This document shows, piece after piece, positions 11,121 through 21,680 of a stretch of 64,000 bases of DNA. Source of the DNA: Chara braunii (taxonomy: Eukaryota > Streptophyta > Charophyceae > Charales > Characeae); the NCBI GenBank assembly GCA_003427395.1, contig BFEA01000113.1, positions 1,368,205-1,432,204 on the forward strand, written 5' to 3'. Numbering within the stretch: the first letter of the stretch is position 1; the number at the start of each line of letters is the position of its first letter. The notes beneath the pieces were generated by a model, which saw nothing but the letters and a program-made list of their open reading frames with translations, was not told where the DNA came from and ran no database searches. Position numbers and translations under genes: made by a program.

Positions 11121-11990
11121 ATGGTGTCAGGTGCACAATCGGGCAACGGTTCCACTCCTCACCACTTAAGACTCTACCCCCTGACTGACTCGATCTACGG
11201 ACTTACAAAATCGGGACAGGATCCCGTCAACTAGGGTCACTAGCCTGGACCTAAACTAAGGTTGTCACTACAACACTTGTTGCTGATCAGGAGGCATTTA
11301 AGGAGATTCCCCGTAACTCCTCAGGAATTCTTTAACGTCGCAGACAGTACGGCGCGATCAGCAGGTCCTATCAAGACTTAGACGGCCTGTTGTGCAGCCC
11401 ACAACTCGGATTTTGGGCCTACCGTGCCACACCGAGCAGCCCGCCGGTCAGTACCGATCCTTGGGAGGGTTCGTATCCTCCGAGACAGTCGAGTCGTCAG
11501 ACATAGTCTTTAGTCCTACTCAGCCCGTGTGGGTTTGGTCAACAAGGCCCTATCCTTCATCCACAGAGTCCTATCACCTGGACATAAGAGACTCAATGCA
11601 GAAAGAAGAGACAAACAGACTTGACTCAGCAAGTACCGCAGGGTGTGTGCACATCCATAGGGCGAGGAGATAGGCTGAAGGCTTGGCAAGATTATATCGG
11701 CTCCAGCTTGGTCAAATTCCTGGTCAGCAGTCTTTGTCAAAGCCTTGGTCAATGCTTGGTCAATGCTGCAGTCAACGCCCGGTCAACTCCTGGTCAACGT
11801 CCGGTCAACGTTCGGTCAACATTCGGTCAACTCCGGTCAACGCTCGGTCAACCCCCGGCCAACTCCGATCAACTCCGGTTCGACTATGACGGCCGGCTTC
11901 CTCCTCGTAGCCACCCTTCTCCTTCTCTTTTTCTGCCTCGCCTCCTTCTTCTTCACCTCGTCTATCTTCTCTTTTCGTTTTTTTTTTTTT
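11121..11990 (-). other. Leader of element 1 upstream of gag
   Basis: No coding potential beyond chance. The block 11281-11362 resembles 33086-33169, which lies upstream of the element 3 gag: both share GGAATT.TTTAACGTCGCA and a CTGATCA start. It is therefore probably an LTR/leader segment used by both families. The far end holds a GGTCAAC repeat array and then a T-run into the assembly gap. Confidence 0.5.
11709..11880 (-). repeat. Short tandem array of GGTCAA (TTGACC on minus)
   Basis: About twelve GTCAA units, ten of them GGTCAA, mostly 10-12 bases apart. On the minus strand, the strand of element 1, these read TTGACC, the core of the W-box bound by plant WRKY factors. The array lies 0.6-0.8 kb upstream of the gag start. 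It could be a promoter/enhancer array or simply a minisatellite. Confidence 0.7.
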
Positions 11991-12675
11991 NNNNNNNNNN
12001 NNNNNNNNNNNNNNNNNNNNNNNNNNNNNNNNNNNNNNNNNNNNNNNNNNNNNNNNNNNNNNNNNNNNNNNNNNNNNNNNNNNNNNNNNNNNNNNNNNNN
12101 NNNNNNNNNNNNNNNNNNNNNNNNNNNNNNNNNNNNNNNNNNNNNNNNNNNNNNNNNNNNNNNNNNNNNNNNNNNNNNNNNNNNNNNNNNNNNNNNNNNN
12201 NNNNNNNNNNNNNNNNNNNNNNNNNNNNNNNNNNNNNNNNNNNNNNNNNNNNNNNNNNNNNNNNNNNNNNNNNNNNNNNNNNNNNNNNNNNNNNNNNNNN
12301 NNNNNNNNNNNNNNNNNNNNNNNNNNNNNNNNNNNNNNNNNNNNNNNNNNNNNNNNNNNNNNNNNNNNNNNNNNNNNNNNNNNNNNNNNNNNNNNNNNNN
12401 NNNNNNNNNNNNNNNNNNNNNNNNNNNNNNNNNNNNNNNNNNNNNNNNNNNNNNNNNNNNNNNNNNNNNNNNNNNNNNNNNNNNNNNNNNNNNNNNNNNN
12501 NNNNNNNNNNNNNNNNNNNNNNNNNNNNNNNNNNNNNNNNNNNNNNNNNNNNNNNNNNNNNNNNNNNNNNNNNNNNNNNNNNNNNNNNNNNNNNNNNNNN
12601 NNNNNNNNNNNNNNNNNNNNNNNNNNNNNNNNNNNNNNNNNNNNNNNNNNNNNNNNNNNNNNNNNNNNNNNNNNN
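11991..12675. other. Assembly gap (685 N)
   Basis: Run of N directly after a T homopolymer. It probably hides the junction of the leader with the 5' LTR of element 1. Confidence 0.98.
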
Positions 12676-13252
12676 CTCAGAACTCAGAGATATGGTAGCC
12701 AAGAACGCAGTTCAGATACAAGCTCACTTCAAACAGCTATGGCGCAACAGCGCCTGTACAACTCTCTGTTCGTCGCCAACCCAACTCTGCTGTTCACACA
12801 CACCGGATCACCCTGGATATCCCACACGCATCACACTGTACACACACGCACACACACACACGCTACACTCTCCTATCAGCTATGGCGGCTATGGCCGCTA
12901 CTACTCNTATCTCTATGGCTGAGCTCTCCTTCTCGCCCACTTCGTCTTCGGGCTCACTGCAGACCACCTCGCACAAGTCGCTGTGGCAGCGCTTCCGCAT
13001 GGCTTACGCAGGAATGACTCCAATGGCTGGGCGCTGCCTCTTTATTTATACTTCTGTATTTCGTTGGTCTGCCCCTTTCCCATGCCTGTGGTGCACACAG
13101 TCCCATGCGGTACTTGCTTGATTGGACTAGGACTGACTGGGACTGGGTACCGCTGACTCAGCACGGGTAGACTCCACCACTTGCCCACTTGCCTTGGTCT
13201 ACTGTGGGCAGTCCGTCGAAAGGCCACTTCCGGACCTTCCGGAAGACCGTGG
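12676..13252 (-). repeat. Second copy of the element 1 LTR, truncated
   Basis: Matches 1-577 base for base apart from about three differences (one is an N at 12907). It stops at the shared ACCGTGG, after which unrelated sequence begins. Orientation fits a 5' LTR of element 1 that has lost its U3 start. An alternative is a separate LTR copy placed here by scaffolding. Confidence 0.85.
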
Positions 13253-13454
13253 TTCTTGGTTCTTGGTTCTGGTCTGTACCATCCTGGTATGCGACAGTTT
13301 GGTATTGGAGCAGACCTCTCGAAAGAGGATCTGCCCAATCAAGAAACCAACTTGATTAATTGATTGATTGATTGAGTGAGTGAGCGAGTGATCAATGAAG
13401 TAGGGATTCGTCAAATTTCTGCAAAAACAAAATTGTTCTGCTAAGTTGTCACCT

Positions 13455-13525
13455 TGATTAGCACTAATTAGCGCTAACCCTAGATCGGCGCTAATCCCAA
13501 TTAGCGCTAATCCGCGATTGGCATT
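13455..13525. repeat. Cluster of TTAGCGCTAA-like palindromes
   Basis: Four to five closely spaced copies of TTAGCGCTAA or near variants (for example AATTAGCGCTAA twice) within 70 bases. Confidence 0.6.
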
Positions 13526-13626
13526 GTAACAATATTCAAGATTAACAACTAATTAATGGATTGAAGTTTCTTTTTCTTTCGTGTTCTTTTTGTTGTTGTA
13601 AGTTACTAATTCTTAAAGTTTGAACT

Positions 13627-13795
13627 TTCGGCACTTGCAAATCCGCGAATCTCGGATTTCCGAAACTATCGGCATTCCGCGAAATCTGCAAATTCCGCGA
13701 GTTTCGGAATCCCAAAAATTTCGGCATTCCACGAAATTTGCAAATTCCGGGAATTCCGGAAATTCCGGGCACTTCGCGAATTCCGCGGGAACTGT
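13627..13795. repeat. Tandem repeat, about 53-bp unit, 2-3 copies
   Basis: Units start TCGGCATTCCRCGAAATYTG and include CAAATTCCGSGARTTYCGG. The last copy degenerates into GGAATTCCGG palindromes. The short ORFs over it are repeat artefacts. Confidence 0.65.
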
Positions 13796-14119
13796 GTTTA
13801 AACGGACTTAGGGTTAGTTCCTAGGAATTAGGTTATTTCAGATTTCTTTTTTTTTCAAAAGTCGGGATTTTTTTCATTGAACTATTCCATAATTCCGAAA
13901 ATTTCATGAATTTTGTTGCGATTCTTTTCCTAATTCCGTTAACCATTTTTTTACTGCTCATTATAGATGCCTCCCTAATTCTCAAATCGACAGATTTCAA
14001 AAAAAGAGAGAGCTTTTTTTTTTCATTTTTTTTTCTGTTGATTAGTACCTGGGATTGGAAATTGCAGTCCGGATGTTTGCCTGTCTGCGTGATTTCTTCC
14101 CACCCCTCTTTGTACTACG

Positions 14120-14605
14120 GCAGCGCCATGTCAGCAAGTGCCACGTCAGTAAGTGCCATGTCAGCAAGTGCCACATCAGCAGGTGTCACGTCAGCAGCAG
14201 GGCGACGTCAGCCAGTGCCGCTTCAGCCGACACAATACAGCTAACCGCAGCTTATGCTCTGGTGCAGCCAACGCATCGCAGCACGTGAAGGGCGGGCAGC
14301 CACAGCAGATCAGCAGCTACTCCTGCCCCTCCCCTCTGAAATGGAGACACAGGGCAACCCCATGGTGGACAGTGCCGCATCCGGCAGTCCACGCGAGGTG
14401 TGCAGCACGAACCCCCTGGTCCCACAGTTCCAGCAGGAGAGTTCCACTGCGACACCTGCGGGATATGCCAGAGGGACGGATTGCAGATGCCACAGGGACG
14501 GATGGCAGAGGCTGAAGTTGTACTAGCTGCTGCTGACGTGGCACGGCTGTCGGCTGACATGTCGCTGATGTGTCGCGGCTGACGTGGCCTGCTGATGTGG
14601 CAACT
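14120..14605. mobile_element. Putative foldback/MITE-like unit with mirrored CACGTCA arrays
   Basis: The left array (14124-14215) has about six copies of a 16-bp unit, AAGTGCCACGTCAGC-like. The right array (14530-14602) has the same motifs inverted (GCTGACGTGGCA). TGCCACATCAGCAGG occurs at 14169-14183 and as its exact reverse complement at 14588-14602. This layout resembles the subterminal repeats of small DNA transposons. The middle has no clear ORF. No target-site duplication was identified. Confidence 0.5.
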
Positions 14606-14912
14606 TACCAATACCGCAGCAGTGGAGAGAAGAAGACAGGTGGGGGGGGAGAGAAGTGTAGAAGAGCAACACAGCAGCGTAGATGGGGTGGGTGGGAAAG
14701 GGAAAATGGGAATGCGCTAGAGTATCTGTGTCGACCCCTAAAGGGAAAAATCGCAAGTTCACGTAATTCCAAAGTTAGAAAAAAATAAAATTCGGAATAA
14801 TTCAGATGAGAGTATGCGCAGCAAATTTCAATTTTGGGATATAGAATCCTGAAACTCAACTGCAAGGAGAGACTTTCCAAGAAAACAATAAAATTTTGGA
14901 ATCTTAAAGTAA

Positions 14913-15627
14913 TGAAACGGTATTCACCAGTTCGCTGTAGCCGATGCAGATCCCAGGGCTCGATCCCTAGTCCCCACCTTACCTGTGTACAGTATCTGTG
15001 TCGACCCCTAGAGTTGAACCCGTGACCTGTGTATTTGTAACAGTTGGTAGGCTGTCGTAGGGTCCATAGGTAGCAGGGGTTCTATCTGAAGACCTGCCGA
15101 GTAGGAGTCTCAGTCAGGTCTAGAAGTCGTAGCTGTAGCTTTCTCGAAGAGTCAAGGTCGTAGCTGCTACAGTCCAGAAAGGTCAAGGTCGTAGCTGCTA
15201 CAGTATCGAAAGGCCAAGTCTACGGCCTTTCGGAAGGTCCGAGTAGTGGCCTTTCGAAGTTGCCCATGTTTAGGCTGAGGCAAGTGGGCAAGTGGTGAGG
15301 CAAGTGGCCAACTGGTGGAGTCTACCCGTGCTGAGTCAGCAGTCCCAGTCCCAGTCCGTCCTAGTCCAGTCAAGCAAGTACTGCATGGGACTGTGTGCAC
15401 TACGGGCACGGGAAAGGGCCAGACCAACGAGCTACAGAAGTATAAATCAAGAGGCAGCGCCCAGTCATTCATTCATTCTTGCATGAGCCATGCGGAAGCG
15501 CTGTCATAAGCGACTTGTGCGAGGTGGTCTGCAGTGTGCCCGAGGACGAAGTGGGCGAGAGAGGAGCAGCGTAGCCATAGCGATAGGGTGTGTGTGTGTG
15601 TGCGTATGTTCAGAGTATCGCGTGTGG
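14913..15627 (+). repeat. 5' LTR of element 2, 3' end missing
   Basis: Starts TGAAACGG and contains TATAAATC near 15441-15448 as a TATA box. It matches 18672-19375 of the 3' LTR with small indels. The last 196 bases present in the 3' LTR are missing: at CGCGTGTGG it switches directly to pol sequence. Confidence 0.85.
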
Positions 15628-18600
15628 TGTCTGGAGTATATAACTCCTTGGCACATTGCTGCCTCAGTGCTCCAGCGTTCACGCGATTAGTGAGAAAGGA
15701 GCAGTTAGAGGATCAGGTCTTCGTAGTGTATGTAAGACCTGTCACTGAGCCTAAGCAAGAGGATAGTTCCATGGATCCAGCCATTGCCAAGCTGCTGGAA
15801 GAGTTTAAAGATCTGACAGAGCCGCCGACAGGAGTAGTGCCGCGGCCAATCCAGCACAGGATAGAGATAGAGCCTGGCAGTAAAACTCCTAAGGGCGCAG
15901 TCTACACGATGTCCCCTAGAGAGTTAGGGGAGTTGCGCAAGCAATTAGACGAGCTCCTTGAGAAGGGTTGGGTTAGGCCCAGTTCGTCTCCTTTTGGAGC
16001 ACCTGTTTTGTTCGTCCCCAAGAAGGAAGGAGAGCTACGTATTCGCATAGACTATAGGGGTTTGAATGCGATTACAATTAAGAATGTTGAACTATTGCCC
16101 AGGATAGACGATCTCTTATATCAGGTGCAAGGTTGCAGATATTTCTCCAAGATTGATTTAAAGTCCGGATATCATCAGATAGAGGTTCATCCTGATGACC
16201 AGTACAAGACTGCGTTCCGGACTAGATATGGGCATTATGAGTTCATAGTGATGCCCTTTGGACTGACCAATGCGCCAACGACATTTCAGCGATGTATGAA
16301 CGATTTGTTTAGGCCTTGGTTAGATAGATTTGTCATAGTATATCTAGACGGCATCTTAGTTTTCAGTAGGACCCTCCAAGAGCACCAGGGTCATTGGAGA
16401 AGCTGAGAGAAGCTAACTTCAAGATCAATGCGAAGAAGTGCGAGTGGGCGAAGACACAAGTTCTGTACTTGGGCCACGTGTTAAACGGAGATGGCATTAA
16501 GCCTGAGGACAATAAGATAGCGGCGATTAGAGATTGCCCGACGCCCCGCATGATGATTGAGTTGCGGTCGTTCCTAGGTCTGGCTATTTATTATAGGAAG
16601 TTCGTGAGGAACTTCTCGACTATCGCCGCTCCCCTTTGCAGGTTGCTAAAAAAAGAGGCAATCTGGCAGTGGGATAAAGGCTGTACGTCAGCGCTAAAGA
16701 AGTTAAAGTGCACATTGATAGAGTATCCTGTGCTCAAAGTAGCAGATCCGTCTTTGCCATTTGTCGTCACCACGGACGCGAGTCAATATGGTATAGGCGT
16801 CGTGCTACAGCAGGACGACGACAATGGCTACAGACCCGTAGAGTTCATGTCAGCGAGGATGCCCTCAGAGAAGGTCTTTACCTCGACGTATGAGAGAGAA
16901 CTCTACGCTCTTAGGTAGGCCCTAGAGCACTGGAAGCATTACCTGCTTGGGAGGCACTTCGAGGTGTATTCAGACCATGAGACGCTTAGATGGCTGAAGA
17001 CACAGGCCAAGATGACACCTAAGTTGACTAGGTGGGCCGCTGAAATAAACCAGTACGACTTTGAGCTCAAGCCTGTGAAGGGCAGGTACAATGTAGGTCA
17101 GACTACTTTGGAGCCATAGTTCACTATTTGGACATAGGGCGCAACTTGCAAGAGAAAGTTAGACAGGCGTATGTGCAGGACCCTATCTATAGTGACCTCC
17201 TCAAGAAGGTTAACGAGGCCCCATAGACCGAGCCAGATTACCGCACTACAGAGGGGTTATTATTTGAGAAGACTAATGTCGTAGACCGTCTGTGCGTTCC
17301 CAACAGCGAGGAGATCCGTAGTTTAATCCTAGGGGACTGCCACGACACAGAGGGACACTTCGGTTGGCAAAAGACTTTAGCCAATCTCATGCACGCGTAC
17401 ACATGGCCAAGAATGAAAAACGACTGCATAGAGTATGTCCGCAGTTGTAAAGTTTGTCAAGGAACAAGATTACTACTCGTGCCCCTCTAGGTCTTCTTAG
17501 ACCCTTGCCTATTCAATCTTCATTGACTTCATGGATGCCGGTGTCAAAAGTAGGCACGGCAAGAGCCAAGTCATGGTTGTAGTCGATAGATTTAGCAAGT
17601 ATGCTATTTTTGTTCCTTTGCCTGCAGAGGCATGTACAAAATTAGTTATTCAGAAGTTTTTAGACTTTTGGGTTAGTGAGCATGGTCTCCCGTTGTCTAT
17701 TGTTAGTGATAGAGATACACGTTTTACCAGCCAAAACTGGCAAGAGCTGATGAGAGTCTACGGATCTAAGTTGTTGATGTCGTCTGGCCGCCATCCAGAG
17801 ACTAACGGTCAGACAAAGAAGATGAACAAGATCCTGCAGCAAGTTCTGCGTATGTACATTAGACCCGATCAGATTAACTGGGACGAGATGTTACTCAAGG
17901 TAGCCAGTGCGTACAATAACAACGTGCATTTGTCCACCTGTCGCGCTCCCAATGAATTGCACAAGTCCTTTAGACCGCGCAGACCGTTTGAGGGACTTTA
18001 CCGGGATCAGATTCACAGGCTACCACCCAGTACCAGGGAGTTCGTGATACAGCACGAGAAAGAGATAGCCACTGTTATTGAGAACCTCAGGAAGGCCCAA
18101 CACCGGATGATAGAACAGGCTAATAAGCATCGTCGCCCATCACAGTTCCAAGTAGGCGACTTGGTTTGGGTCAAGTCCAAAGAGTTCGCTCCTGAGGAAA
18201 AAATTTCGCAGAAGTTACTGCCCGCGTATAGAGGACCGTGGCCAGTTCTAGGAGTTGAGGGCGAAGAGGATGGACCGTCCTACACCATAGAGATCCCAGC
18301 ACACCTCCACACCTACCCCGCATTTCATGCATCAAAGTTGCTGCCGTGTGTCACGAGTCAACAGTTTCCATCTAGACGATCCATGATCCATCTAGACGAT
18401 CCATGATCCCTCCAAACATGGACGGAAGATATGACATTGACAGCATTGTAAGTGAGGATGTGTTCAAAACAGGAGGTAGAGGCCGTCCGCAGAAACAGTA
18501 TAAGGTCCAGTTTGCTTACCAGGAGACGGAGGACGACCGTTGGTTCACTAGAGCAAAACTTCTAGAGACAGCTCCCAACATAGTTAGAGCCTACGAGAGA

Positions 18601-18633
18601 GATAAGAAAGGTAAAGGTCCTGCCTTGGACTGA
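15628..18633 (+). pseudogene. Element 2 pol: RT, RNase H, integrase, inactivated
   Basis: Close relative of element 1 pol. The first ORF (15534-16406) begins in LTR-derived sequence and runs into the linker [20 protein letters not shown] and RT. Motif A ([10 protein letters not shown]) is intact, but motif C is YLDG at 16340-16351 where YLDD is expected. A shift near 16395 leads to the RT thumb and RNase H (16394-16915), with TTDASQYGIGVVL. A stop at 16916 follows, then damaged sequence. The zinc-binding CHDTEGHFGWQKT lies near 17341-17380. The integrase core (17531-18406) has D and D, but the catalytic Glu is Lys (GQTKKMN, near 17813). An 18-bp duplication near 18380-18405 shifts the frame before the chromodomain-like tail (18403-18633). 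Confidence 0.85.
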
Positions 18634-18671
18634 GTTATTCTCGGAGGACCTCGAATCTCGGCCGGTGGGAG

Positions 18672-19571
18672 TGAAACGGTGTTCACCAGTTTGTAGTAGC
18701 TGATGCAGATCCCAGGGCTCGATCCCTAGTCCCCACCTTACCTGTGTACAATATTTGTGTCGACCCCTAGAGTTGAACCCGTGACCTGTGTATTTGTAAC
18801 AGTTGGTAGGGTATCGTAGGGTCCATAGTAGACCTGTCGAGTGGGAGTCTCAGTCAGGTCTAGAAGTCGTAGTTGTAGCTTTCTCGAAGAGTCAAGGTCG
18901 TAGCTGCTACAGTATCGAAAGGCCAAGTTTACGGCCTTCCGGAAGCTCCGAGTAGTGGCCTTTCGAAGTTGCCCATGTTTAGGCTGAGGCAAGTGGGCAA
19001 GTGGTGAGGCAAGTGGCCAAGTGGTGGAGTCTACCCGTGCTGAGTCAGCAGTCCCAGTCCCAGTGAGTCCTACTCCAGTCAAGCAAGTACCGCATGGGAC
19101 TGTGTGCACTACGGGCATGGGAAAGGGCCAGACCAACGAGCTACAGAAGTATAAATCAAGAGGCAGCGCCCAGTCATTCATTCATTCTTGCATGAGCCAT
19201 GCGGAAGCGCTGCCATAAGCGACTTGTGCGAGGTGGTCTGCAGTGAGCCCGAGGACGATGTGGGCGAGAGAGAAGGAGCGTAGCCATAGCGATAGGGTAG
19301 TAGCGGCCATAGCCGCCATAGCTGTAGATAGAGTTCAATGTGTGTGTGTGCGTATGTTCAAAGTATCGCGTGTGGGATATCCAGGGTGCTCCGGTGTATG
19401 CGAACAGAGAGTTGTGTGGGCGCTGAGTCGCCATAGCGATCGAAGCGAACTTGTATTTGAACTGTGATCTTGGTTACCATATCTCTGAGTTCTGAGTGGG
19501 CGCTTGTCGCTAGTTTGCTGCGCGCCTGTTTGCATGCATGAGAAGTGTGAATGAGAGCGAGTCTGATTGCA
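18672..19571 (+). repeat. 3' LTR of element 2
   Basis: Begins TGAAACGG after the purine-rich GGTGGGAG and ends TTGCA at 19571, followed by GTAA. A TATA box (TATAAATC) lies near 19151-19158. This is the only complete copy of this LTR in the window, about 900 bp. Confidence 0.85.
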
Positions 19572-19575
19572 GTAA

Positions 19576-21361
19576 CGGAAATTTTGAAATTCCAAAAAAA
19601 TAATGGAAACTGAAACTTCCAGCTATTAATTAATGCGTGATTCAAAATTTATAAAAAACGAATTAATGCAAAAGGATTCCAAAAATTTTCAGACTTGTCA
19701 AGGAACGAAATTTCAAAAATAAAAAACACGAAAATCGAAAATTTCAGTTGCTGTGTAATTTCAAAATTTGCGAAAGTCTCAAAAAACGAATTTGCGTCAA
19801 AGAAAGAATTCCAAAGATTTTTATTTTTTTTGGAATTTGCTGCTAGGAAGAGAATCACAAATGGGGGAGAATTAGGTTATCCTAATCAACTAATCAATCA
19901 ATCAATCCATCAATCCATCAATCCATCAATCATGATCAATCAATCAATTGATCAATCAACCAATCAATCAATCAGTCGATTGTTCGATTAATCGATTGAT
20001 CCCCCCATTTCGCGCGTTAGGTCAGGTTGGAGTCCCGATTCACGCGCGAGGCTCCGATACCAACTAATACATGCTTAGTTGAGCAATGTATATGGAGTCA
20101 AGGATCCACAAAGTGATGAAAAGGATTTGAATGGACAATGCAGCATTAGCAACGCATCACAAGCAATGCACATCCAGATACACATGAAAATAACACAATG
20201 TAGCACAACGGAAGTCTCAAAGATATGATCTGACCTATCAGAGTCTGACGCGACATCCCATCATACACCACACATGTGAGAGAGGGAGGAGGGACTGCAT
20301 ACATGGAAGAAAGGTCCCTCCTTGCACACGCACATGGGGGAAATACCACGGATGAAGAGATGGGGGAGAGGCGAGACGAAGATAGAGGTGAGGGAGAAGG
20401 CCAAGATGGCGATAGCGAAGTCCAAAAATAGTCTCCCTGGTGAATGTCCAATCAATGTCTGCCACAAAAATGTTGAATCAAATCCTGGGCCTCATGCCCG
20501 ATGTAATCTTTGCCTGTAACCTCTCTCTCTTGCTCTCTGAAAGAAGAAGAAGAAGAAGAAGAAGAGGAGGGAGAAGAGATGGAGTGCGAGACGACGATGA
20601 AGAAGAAGATGTTGTCCTCCTCGCTATCTCACCTGCAGGTAACTGCCGCCATATACTAACTGCCGCCGTGGTCCCTGTGTAGGTCGTTGGTGTGGAGCGC
20701 GGCTATGGCGCCAGGTAAGTACCGCCGCTGCAGGTATGGCCTTCACCTCACCACCTACCTACACCTCTACCTCTACATCGCAGCGCTGTGTCGCGCTGCT
20801 CCAGCAGCGTGTCGCCCAAGAAGTGAGCTATTCAAATTGTAACATGTGAGAGGCAGAGGAGAGAGAGAGAGAGGGGAAGGAGAGGAGAGGGAGAGAGAGT
20901 GAGAGCACAGACACACTCACTCACTTTACACGACAGACGGACTCGACGGATGCAGACGAAGTAGCGGAGTCAAAAAGTCGAAGTCTTCAATTCTCGATGC
21001 CGGAGGGGCAAGTCACACAAAGCAAGCACAATAGCCGAAAACTGGTTGACCGATGGTACGGGCGGCCGGTGTATATACCGATTGGCCGTGCCAAACAGGG
21101 ACCGGGTCTGCAAGGCGGGGGCGCGAAACTTCAAAAATGGGGGTTTTGGGAGTGTTGCCAAAACGGGGGTGCAGCAGCAAACAACGAAAAGGCTGCAGGC
21201 GGGCTTTTGTGGCCCGCAGACCAGGGATCGATCCTTGCTGGTTCGTAACATTGTCCCCTCCCTCTGGAAGGCAACGTCCTGGCTGCCAAAGACCTAATGA
21301 AAATCCGTGAAGGACGGGACGCGGCGGAGCACTGGTCAGAAAAGGAGAAGGGGAGTAATGC
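19576..21361. other. Non-coding, AT-rich and simple-repeat sequence
   Basis: No gene. 19576-19870 is AT-rich and is the other side of the element 2 insertion site. 19885-20000 is (ATCA)n/(ATCC)n. A primer-site-like GCTCCGATACCAA sits at 20054-20066 (minus sense TTGGTATCGGAGC). A (GAA)n tract is near 20541-20570. Sequence at 20840-20920 is GA-rich. A TATA-like GTATATACC occurs at 21071. 21200-21250 (GGTTCGTAACATTG) looks like the end of an LTR. Confidence 0.55.
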
Positions 21362-21680
21362 AAGTAACAGGGTAATCTTACTGATGGTCTACAAGGGTGA
21401 AGGTATTAATGTTCAGGTAACAGGGTGGTTGAGTTTCTGCAAGGTTGAAGTAACAGGTAACAGGGCAATACTATTGATGTTCTATAGGGATGAGGGTAGC
21501 AATGTTCATGTAACAGGGTAATCCTATTGAGGTTCTACAAGGGTGAGGCTAGCAAAGTTCAAGTAACAGGGTAATCCTATTGAGGCTCTACAAGGATGAG
21601 GGTAGCAATCTTCAAGTAACAGGGAATCCTATTGAGGTTCTACAAGTAACATGGCAGTCCTATTGATGTTCTACAAAGTT
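21362..21680 (+). repeat. Tandem repeat, about 58-bp unit, 5-6 copies
   Basis: Degenerate copies built on GTAACAGGGTAATCCTATTG and GGTTCTACAAGGGTGAGG. The array runs directly into the truncated RT of element 4. Confidence 0.8.

Larger units (their letters stand above)
13253..14912. other. Non-coding spacer between elements 1 and 2
   Basis: No gene. It contains, in order: a 37-bp motif (13260-13296) that recurs at 25209-25245; (GATT)n near 13340-13380; palindromic TTAGCGCTAA-like motifs (13455-13525); a 53-bp tandem repeat (13627-13795); AT-rich sequence with T-runs; a mirrored CACGTCA array (14120-14605); and AT-rich DNA that continues, after removing element 2, at 19576. Confidence 0.7.
14913..19571 (+). 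mobile_element. Gypsy element 2, gag/protease-deleted insertion
   Basis: A complete insertion: 5' LTR (14913-15627), pol from the protease-RT linker to integrase (15628-18633), purine tract (near 18662-18671) and 3' LTR (18672-19571). The flanks carry GTAA at 14909-14912 and 19572-19575, or AGTAA if the last LTR base is counted, which is the size expected for a gypsy target-site duplication. It belongs to the same family as element 1 but lies in the opposite orientation. Confidence 0.85.

Noticed and set aside
11621-12922. ORFs of several hundred codons across the N run
   Set aside because: They exist only because N bases contain no stop codons. The same holds for 38810-39906.
21362-21680. 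Repeated TAACAGGGTAAT resembles part of the I-SceI homing site
   Set aside because: Only 12 of 18 bases match, the rest differs in every unit, and no homing endonuclease is nearby.
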